Part shown: piece after piece, positions 5,471 through 10,363 of the stretch | Layout of the letters: every line of letters starts with the position of its first letter | Numbering within the stretch: the first letter of the stretch is position 1 | Assembly (NCBI GenBank): GCA_031548435.1 | Contig: JAVBRA010000019.1 | Coordinates: 1-10,363 of the forward strand | Direction of reading: 5' to 3' | DNA length: 10,363 nucleotides | From: JAVBRA01 sp031548435 | GTDB taxonomy: Bacteria; Bacteroidota; Bacteroidia; Bacteroidales; Rikenellaceae | Program-made: the position numbers and the translations under genes | Notes under the pieces: generated by a model | Seen by the model: only the letters and a program-made list of their open reading frames with translations | Told to the model about the DNA's origin: nothing | Database searches by the model: none

Positions 5471-7381
5471 TTACTTCACTTCCTCGAACTCGACGTCGGT
5501 GACATTGTCGCCTCCGTTGCCATTGCTGCCTGCACCGGCCGAGGGCCCGCCCTGCTGGCCCGCATCGCCGCCGGGTTGCCCGCCCTGCGAGTAGATGTCC
5601 TGGCTGGCGGCCTGCCATGCGTCGTTGAGCGCCTGCGAGGCCGAGTCTATTTCGGACAGGTTCTGGCTCTTGTGCGCCTCTTTCAGCCGCTCCAGAGCGC
5701 TTTCGATCGCGGCTTTCTTGTCGCCGGGAATCTTGTCGCCGTACTCCTTGAGCTGCTTCTCGGTCGAGAAGATCATGCTGTCGGCGGCGTTCACCTTGTC
5801 CACGCGCTCACGCTCTTCCTTGTCTTTCTGTTCGTTGGCCTTGGCTTCGTCCCTCATTCGCTGGATGTCGGCTTCCGAGAGGCCCGACGAGGCTTCGATG
5901 CGGATGTTCTGCTCCTTGCCCGTGCCCTTGTCCTTGGCCGACACGTTGAGGATGCCGTTGGCGTCGATGTCGAACGTCACCTCGATCTGGGGCACGCCGC
6001 GCGGGGCCGAGGGGATGCCGTCGAGGTGGAAGCGGCCGATGGTTTTGTTGTCGCGCGCCATGGGACGCTCGCCCTGCAGGATGTGGATCTCGACCGAGGG
6101 CTGATTGTCCGACGCCGTCGAGAATACCTCGCTCTTGCGCGTGGGGATGGTCGTGTTCGACTCGATGAGCCGTGTGAACACGCCGCCCATGGTTTCGATG
6201 CCCAGCGACAGCGGGGTGACGTCGAGCAGCAACACGTCTTTCACTTCGCCGGTCAGCACACCGCCCTGGATGGCGGCGCCCACGGCCACCACTTCGTCGG
6301 GGTTGACGCCCTTCGAGGGGGCCTTGCCGAAGAAATCCTGCACCACCTTCTGGATGGCGGGGATGCGGGTCGAACCGCCCACCAGGATCACCTCGTCGAT
6401 CTGAGACGTGTTCAGGTTGGCGTCTTTGAGCGCTTTGCGGCACGGCTCGATGGTGGCCTGGATCAGCGAGTCGGCCATCTGCTCGAATTTGGCGCGGCTG
6501 AGCGACAGCACCAGGTGCTGCGGAATGCCGTCCACGGGCATGATGTAGGGCAGGTTGATCTCGGTTACGGTCGAGGCCGACAGTTCGATCTTGGCCTTTT
6601 CGGCCGCTTCTTTCAGACGCTGGAGCGCCATCGGATCCTTGCGCAGGTCGATATTGTGGCTTTTTTTGAACTCTTCGGCCAGCCAGTCGATGATCACCTG
6701 GTCGAAGTCGTCGCCGCCCAGGTGGGTGTCGCCGTTGGTCGATTTCACTTCGAACACGCCCTCGCCCAGTTCAAGGATCGAGATGTCGAACGTGCCGCCG
6801 CCCAGGTCATACACCGCCACTTTCATATCTTTGTGCTGCTTGTCGAGGCCGTAGGCCAGCGCCGCGGCGGTCGGTTCGTTGATGATGCGCGCCACCTTCA
6901 GCCCGGCGATCTCGCCTGCTTCTTTTGTCGCCTGACGCTGCGAGTCCGAGAAGTAGGCCGGTACGGTGATCACCGCTTCGGTCACGCTCTGCCCGAGGTA
7001 CTCTTCGGCCGTGGATTTCATCTTCTGGAGGATCATGGCCGAGATTTCCTGCGGCGTATAGGTACGGTCGTCGATCTTCACCCGCGGGGTGTTGTTGTCG
7101 CCGCGCACCACTTCGTACGGCACGCGCGAGATCTCTTTCTGCACCTTGTCGTACGGCTCGCCCATGAAACGCTTGATCGAGAAGATGGTGCGCTTGGGGT
7201 TGGTAATAGCCTGTCGTTTTGCGGGTTCGCCCACTTTGCGTTCGCCGTTGTCGGTGAAAGCCACGATCGAGGGAGTGGTGCGGTGCCCCTCGCTGTTGGT
7301 GATGACAACCGGCTCGTTGCCTTCCATGACCGATACGCACGAGTTGGTGGTACCCAGGTCAATTCCAATGATTTTTCCCAT
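5471..7381 (-). CDS. dnaK: Molecular chaperone DnaK (Hsp70)
   Basis: A 636-residue, full-length bacterial DnaK. This cytosolic ATPase binds exposed hydrophobic peptides and, with DnaJ and GrpE, folds and protects proteins. The three Hsp70 signatures are present: IDLGTTNS at residues 7-14, DLGGGTFD near 190, and VGGSTRIPAIQ near 335. The conserved linker DVLLLDVTPLSLG lies near 385 and leads to the substrate-binding beta domain. A helical lid follows from about 505, then a Gly/Gln-rich tail ending in the canonical EEVK. The ATG at 7381 begins the conserved MGKIIGIDLG and has a weak AGGA upstream. dnaJ and grpE are not next to it, and a strong terminator follows, so it is likely monocistronic. 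No CIRCE (HrcA) element is visible upstream; a sigma-54-like motif and a palindrome are (see separate entries). Confidence 0.98.
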   Translation of the reverse strand: MGKIIGIDLGTTNSCVSVMEGNEPVVITNSEGHRTTPSIVAFTDNGERKVGEPAKRQAITNPKRTIFSIKRFMGEPYDKVQKEISRVPYEVVRGDNNTPRVKIDDRTYTPQEISAMILQKMKSTAEEYLGQSVTEAVITVPAYFSDSQRQATKEAGEIAGLKVARIINEPTAAALAYGLDKQHKDMKVAVYDLGGGTFDISILELGEGVFEVKSTNGDTHLGGDDFDQVIIDWLAEEFKKSHNIDLRKDPMALQRLKEAAEKAKIELSASTVTEINLPYIMPVDGIPQHLVLSLSRAKFEQMADSLIQATIEPCRKALKDANLNTSQIDEVILVGGSTRIPAIQKVVQDFFGKAPSKGVNPDEVVAVGAAIQGGVLTGEVKDVLLLDVTPLSLGIETMGGVFTRLIESNTTIPTRKSEVFSTASDNQPSVEIHILQGERPMARDNKTIGRFHLDGIPSAPRGVPQIEVTFDIDANGILNVSAKDKGTGKEQNIRIEASSGLSEADIQRMRDEAKANEQKDKEERERVDKVNAADSMIFSTEKQLKEYGDKIPGDKKAAIESALERLKEAHKSQNLSEIDSASQALNDAWQAASQDIYSQGGQPGGDAGQQGGPSAGAGSNGNGGDNVTDVEFEEVK

Positions 7382-7434
7382 TTTTTCCTATTTGTTTTTA
7401 GTTTTTAATCCAACTTTGAAAGTATCCTCTTTTC

Positions 7435-7451
7435 AACAATCTTTATGCCAA
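7435..7451 (-). promoter_or_regulatory. Possible sigma-54-like -24/-12 element upstream of dnaK
   Basis: On the minus strand TTGGCATA-AAGA-TTGTT matches the sigma-54 consensus YTGGCACG-N4-TTGCW in spacing and at most positions, including the -24 GG; the -12 GC is GT. A start near 7424 would give a leader of about 43 nt. No good TAnnTTTG box is seen for dnaK. A single motif match of this size can be chance. Confidence 0.3.
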
Positions 7452-7482
7452 CGCATTTTTGGCGGGAAATAACTTTCATATC

Positions 7483-7498
7483 TGTCATTGGCATGACA
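7483..7498. promoter_or_regulatory. Perfect 6+4+6 palindrome, candidate operator
   Basis: TGTCAT-TGGC-ATGACA is a perfect inverted repeat in the 272-bp divergent region between dnaK and the aldo-keto reductase gene. It is about 100 bp from each start codon and upstream of both presumed promoters, a typical place for a dimeric regulator. No regulator gene is nearby to name. Confidence 0.35.
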
Positions 7499-7582
7499 AA
7501 ATGTCCGTCGGTTGTTTTTCTTTATGACATCTCCGATCGGGACCATGGCTGATTTTCGTTCCTTTTCAAACGCACTTTTCAC

Positions 7583-7590
7583 TATCTTTG
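7583..7590 (+). promoter_or_regulatory. -7 promoter box for the aldo-keto reductase
   Basis: TATCTTTG is a perfect match to the Bacteroidota -7 consensus TAnnTTTG, 63 nt before the ATG at 7654. It predicts a transcription start near 7597 and a leader of about 57 nt. The matching -33 TTG is not clear. Confidence 0.65.
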
Positions 7591-7653
7591 TGTCTCTATA
7601 TTTAGTTAGCGGAGATCGGAGACACTGCCGCAAGGCGCTAAAACGCTCAAATT

Positions 7654-8667
7654 ATGGAACACACACCATCCAAAGAACGCTATTCGGGCGGCATGGCCTA
7701 CCGCCGGTGCGGCGACAGCGGCCTGCTGATGCCGGCTCTGTCGCTGGGGCTGTGGCAGAATTTCGGGGCGAACGATCCGGCGCACCGCAGCCGCGAGATC
7801 GTGCTCGGGGCCTTCGACAGCGGCATCACCTGCTTCGATCTGGCCAACAACTACGGCCCTCCGCCGGGCAGCGCCGAGGAGACGTTCGGCAACATCCTGC
7901 GCACCGACCTGGCCGCCCACCGCGACGAAATGGTCATCACCACCAAAGCCGGGCACCCGATGTGGGACGGCCCCTATGGCGACTGGGCGTCGCGCAAGTC
8001 GCTGATAGCCAGTTGCGACCAAAGCCTGAAGCGACTCGGGGTCGATTACGTGGACATTTTCTATTCGCACCGTCACGACCCCGCCACTCCGCTCGAAGAG
8101 ACCATGCAGGCATTGGATTTCATCGTGCGGTCGGGGCGTGCGCTTTATGCCGGGATATCGAAATACCCGCCGCAAGCGGCGCGCAGGGCGGCGGAAATCC
8201 TCCGCCAACTCGGCACTCCCTGCCTGGTGCACCAGGTGCGCTACTCGCTGCTGAACCGGACGGACGAATACGAACTGTTCCTGGCCAACCGCGAAACGGG
8301 CATGGGGTGCGTGTCGTTCTCGCCGCTGGCACAGGGCCTGCTGAGCGACCGCTATCTGCACGGCATTCCCGAGGGATCGCGGGCGGCCCGCCACAGTTTC
8401 CTGACCCCCGACGACGTCGGCAGGCACATCGCCAAAGTCAGAACGCTCAACGACATCGCCGCATCGCGCGGACAAACGCTGGCGCAGATGGCCATCGCAT
8501 GGCAGTTGTACGACAACCGCATCGCCTCGGTAATCGTGGGCGTGAGCAGCGCCGCGCAACTCGACGAAAACCTGAAAGTGCTGGAAAACACCTCGTTCAC
8601 GGAAGAAGAGTTGAAGAAAATAGATGCGGTCGTACTGTCTCCTGAATACGTCCAAAGGGGTTTATAA
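7654..8667 (+). CDS. Aldo/keto reductase, YghZ/Gpr type (L-glyceraldehyde 3-phosphate reductase-like)
   Basis: A 337-residue protein that closely resembles Escherichia coli YghZ (Gpr) along its whole length, from ERYSGGMAYRRCGDSGL onward. YghZ reduces L-glyceraldehyde 3-phosphate and other aldehydes such as methylglyoxal with NADPH, a detoxifying activity in the cytosol; the substrate here is inferred. The AKR (beta/alpha)8 barrel tetrad is complete: Asp62, Tyr67 (in FDLANNYGPPPGSAEE), Lys98 (TTKAG) and His139 (SHRHD). The YghZ-type GPYGDWASRK segment is present. The C-terminal part has the cofactor-phosphate region near VIVGVSSAAQLDEN (about 291-304), as expected for NADPH binding. The ATG at 7654 follows a -7 promoter box. 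It is divergent from dnaK. mtaB starts 127 nt downstream on the same strand and may be partly co-transcribed. Confidence 0.94.
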   Translation: MEHTPSKERYSGGMAYRRCGDSGLLMPALSLGLWQNFGANDPAHRSREIVLGAFDSGITCFDLANNYGPPPGSAEETFGNILRTDLAAHRDEMVITTKAGHPMWDGPYGDWASRKSLIASCDQSLKRLGVDYVDIFYSHRHDPATPLEETMQALDFIVRSGRALYAGISKYPPQAARRAAEILRQLGTPCLVHQVRYSLLNRTDEYELFLANRETGMGCVSFSPLAQGLLSDRYLHGIPEGSRAARHSFLTPDDVGRHIAKVRTLNDIAASRGQTLAQMAIAWQLYDNRIASVIVGVSSAAQLDENLKVLENTSFTEEELKKIDAVVLSPEYVQRGL

Positions 8668-8714
8668 AGTTCCCAAACGCTCTCTGAACAGAAGTCTCCC
8701 TCCGTCCCCGGAAA

Positions 8715-8744
8715 CAATGTTCGCGGGTGTAAAAGCAATGTTCG
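8715..8744 (+). promoter_or_regulatory. Direct repeat pair upstream of mtaB
   Basis: CAATGTTCG occurs at 8715-8723 and again at 8736-8744, exactly 21 bp (two helical turns) apart. The pair is bracketed by CCCGGA (8707-8712) and TCCGGG (8745-8750). It is in the 127-bp gap before mtaB, 50 nt ahead of the start codon, and could be an activator or repressor site. Nothing nearby identifies the regulator. Confidence 0.3.
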
Positions 8745-8794
8745 TCCGGGATGGCGTATTTTGTCATTCCTACTTAAGAACCGCCAGGTAAATA

Positions 8795-10090
8795 ATGAAA
8801 AAAGTCAGATTCGCCACTCTGGGCTGCAAGCTCAACTTTTCCGAAACATCGACCATCGCCCGGCAGTTCGAGGAGGGCGGCTTTGCACGCGCGGGCCAGG
8901 GCGAGGCGGCCGGCATCTGCATCGTCAACACCTGCTCGGTGACCGACCACGCCGACAAGAAATGCCGCAACCTGATCCGCAAGCTGACCCGCGAGAACCC
9001 CGGCGCCATTGTGGCCGTGACCGGATGTTATGCCCAGCTCAAACCGCACGAGGTCGCCTCGATCGACGGGGTGGACATTGTGGTGGGCAACAACAACAAG
9101 GGCGAACTGTTCGGGCGGGTGTCGGAGCTGGCGGGCAAAACCGGGGCGCAGATATTCAGTTGCGACGCGGGCGAGATCACCTCGTTCTTCGCCGCCTTTT
9201 CCACGGGCGACCGCACGCGCTCGTTCCTCAAGGTGCAGGACGGTTGCGATTACCATTGCTCGTACTGCACCATTCCCTTGGCGCGGGGCGGCAGCCGCAA
9301 CATCCCCGTGGCCGAGGTGGTGGCCGGGGCGAGGGAGATCGCGGCCAAGGGGCAGAAAGAGATCGTCATCACGGGCATCAACACCGGCGATTTTGGCCGC
9401 ACCACCGGCGAGCGGTTCATCGACCTGCTGCACGAACTCGACGGCATCGGGGGCATCGAACGCTACCGCATCTCGTCGATCGAGCCGAACCTGCTCACCG
9501 ACGAGATCATCGCATTCACAAAAGAGTCCCAGAAATTCCAGCCCCATTTCCACATCCCGCTGCAAGCCGGCTCCGACCGCATTCTGGGCCTGATGCGCCG
9601 CCGCTACAACAGCGCCCTATTCGCCGACCGCATCCGCGCCGTGCGGGCGGCCATGCCCGGGGCGTTCATCGGCGTGGACGTGATCGTGGGTTTCCCCGGC
9701 GAGACGGAGGACGACTTTATGTGCAGCTACAACCTGCTGAAAGAGTTGGAGGTATCGTTCCTGCACGTGTTTCCCTACTCTGTCCGCCCGAACACCCCCG
9801 CCGCCGCTATGCCGGGACAGGTTCCGCCCTCCGAAAGCGCGGCGCGCGTGAAGCGGCTGACCGGCCTGTCGGACGACCTGCACCGAAACTTCTGCACAAG
9901 ATTCATCGGGACGGAAGCCGAAGTGCTGTTCGAAAGCACGAAAAAGGGCGGTCTGATGTTCGGATACACAAGCAATTACATCCGCTGCGAGGCGCCGTAC
10001 GACCGGTCGTCGATCAACCGCATCGTTCCGGTGCGGCTGGAAACCTTCTCGGAAGAGGGGGCAATGACGACCGAAATAATCATGAAATAA
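8795..10090 (+). CDS. mtaB: tRNA (N6-threonylcarbamoyladenosine37-C2) methylthiotransferase MtaB
   Basis: A 431-residue radical-SAM methylthiotransferase. MtaB converts t6A to ms2t6A at position 37 of ANN-decoding tRNAs, using two [4Fe-4S] clusters and S-adenosylmethionine. The N-terminal UPF0004 domain supplies Cys11 (LGCKLN), Cys47 (NTCSVT) and Cys78 (GCYAQ) for the auxiliary cluster. The radical-SAM triad is Cys151, Cys155 and Cys158 in QDGCDYHCSYCTIP. A TRAM-like tRNA-binding domain covers roughly residues 373-431. NTCSVTDHADKKCR and TLGCKLN are of the MtaB/YqeV type rather than MiaB or RimO, so the substrate assignment is fairly firm, though made without a search. The ATG at 8795 has an AGG six bases upstream, unusual in this window. 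The stop codon is 18 nt before the right terminal repeat. Confidence 0.93.
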   Translation: MKKVRFATLGCKLNFSETSTIARQFEEGGFARAGQGEAAGICIVNTCSVTDHADKKCRNLIRKLTRENPGAIVAVTGCYAQLKPHEVASIDGVDIVVGNNNKGELFGRVSELAGKTGAQIFSCDAGEITSFFAAFSTGDRTRSFLKVQDGCDYHCSYCTIPLARGGSRNIPVAEVVAGAREIAAKGQKEIVITGINTGDFGRTTGERFIDLLHELDGIGGIERYRISSIEPNLLTDEIIAFTKESQKFQPHFHIPLQAGSDRILGLMRRRYNSALFADRIRAVRAAMPGAFIGVDVIVGFPGETEDDFMCSYNLLKELEVSFLHVFPYSVRPNTPAAAMPGQVPPSESAARVKRLTGLSDDLHRNFCTRFIGTEAEVLFESTKKGGLMFGYTSNYIRCEAPYDRSSINRIVPVRLETFSEEGAMTTEIIMK

Positions 10091-10208
10091 CCCAACTCCC
10101 CCGGATAGCCGCATGGATCAGAGTCCCGACGGGATGCCTCAGCACTCTCATGCACGCTTGTTTTTAGAGTGACGCGGATCTTTCGGGAGCGTATCCTGTA
10201 AATTCAGC

Positions 10209-10227
10209 ACACCCACAGGGTATTTTT
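10209..10227 (+). terminator. Terminator-like hairpin downstream of mtaB
   Basis: ACACCC-ACA-GGGTAT followed by five T in total, about 120 nt after the mtaB stop codon. It is the same element as the left-arm terminator, but the one base that differs between the repeat arms (10222) breaks a pair in its stem, leaving four continuous pairs plus one beyond the mismatch. It should be weaker than the left copy. Confidence 0.4.
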
Positions 10228-10302
10228 GAGCAGAAACCATTCTTCGCCCCCATACGATTGCGGATGATCCGATGGCTCTCCACCCTGTTATGTGAATCCT
10301 CT

Positions 10303-10333
10303 GGGAAGGGACTGCCACAGGCAATCCTTTCCC
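10303..10333 (+). other. Stem-loop in the outer part of the right repeat
   Basis: Mirror copy of the structure at 31-61: two 14-nt arms, starting GGGAAGGG and ending CCTTTCCC, around an ACA loop, with one mismatch and one G.T pair. No U-tract follows. Confidence 0.5.
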
Positions 10334-10363
10334 ATACAGCGAGCGGGTGCTTTCTTCTTCCCG

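Larger units (their letters stand above)
10109..10363 (+). repeat. Right arm of 255-bp terminal inverted repeat
   Basis: Exact reverse complement of 1-255 except A at 10222 (opposite C at 142). The element begins 18 nt after the mtaB stop codon and runs to the last base. The inner edge is abrupt: beyond CCGCATGG the two sides share only scattered bases. It carries the same two hairpins as the left arm. There is no convincing coding frame. Confidence 0.95.

Noticed and set aside
5576..7408. Long plus-strand open frames opposite dnaK, and similar long frames opposite pyk and MATE
   Set aside because: They are antisense shadows in GC-rich genes, with compositionally biased Arg/His/Gly-rich translations and no recognisable domains.
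7382..7653. CIRCE/HrcA operator or tRNA gene upstream of dnaK
   Set aside because: No TTAGCACTC-N9-GAGTGCTAA pair and no cloverleaf could be found on either strand.
8677..8720. Fourth copy of the repeat core upstream of mtaB (GAACAGAAG...CCCC resembles part of the terminal repeat)
   Set aside because: Only scattered identities, and the diagnostic CCCACAGGGTGTTTTT hairpin is missing; consistent with chance.
1..10363. Linear plasmid, phage or transposon with terminal inverted repeats
   Set aside because: All identifiable genes are chromosomal housekeeping or metabolic genes. There is no transposase, recombinase, replication or structural gene, and the exactly 141-base identity at the ends points to an assembly boundary.

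Overview
The window reads as a complete short contig from a GC-rich Bacteroidales bacterium. An Alistipes-like (Rikenellaceae) source is the best guess, but that is inference. The evidence is the Bacteroidota -7 promoter box TAnnTTTG, found three times just upstream of genes; the near absence of Shine-Dalgarno sequences; and the lineage style of the pyruvate kinase, DnaK and aldo-keto reductase. There is no plasmid, phage or transposase gene. The contents are ordinary chromosomal metabolism and housekeeping.

Layout from left to right. Positions 1-255 are one arm of a long terminal inverted repeat. thiM (hydroxyethylthiazole kinase) reads leftward under a TPP riboswitch. Divergent to it, aroQ (type II dehydroquinase) and pyk (pyruvate kinase) read rightward, probably as one transcript; the two promoters face away from each other within about 45 bp. 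Positions 3239-3530 are a palindrome-rich intergenic stretch that is roughly self-complementary around position 3377. A MATE-family efflux transporter and a small two-helix membrane protein of unknown function follow on the plus strand, separated by a diverged internal copy of the terminal repeat. A strong bidirectional terminator lies between the small gene and dnaK, which is convergent on the minus strand. Divergent to dnaK is a YghZ/Gpr-type aldo-keto reductase, then mtaB (tRNA t6A37 methylthiotransferase). Positions 10109-10363 are the second arm of the inverted repeat.

The genes do not form one pathway. They are short transcription units: TPP-controlled thiamin salvage, shikimate pathway plus glycolysis, drug/cation efflux, chaperone, carbonyl reduction and tRNA modification. 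The most unusual content is non-coding. The 255-bp terminal inverted repeat has a single mismatch at position 142, so exactly the outer 141 bases are identical; this strongly suggests the ends are where a k=141 assembly graph collapsed a dispersed repeat. That repeat sits immediately behind the stop codons of both outermost genes and has a third, diverged copy inside the window. I found no convincing new multi-gene system. The repeat family and the intergenic palindrome are the items most worth following up.
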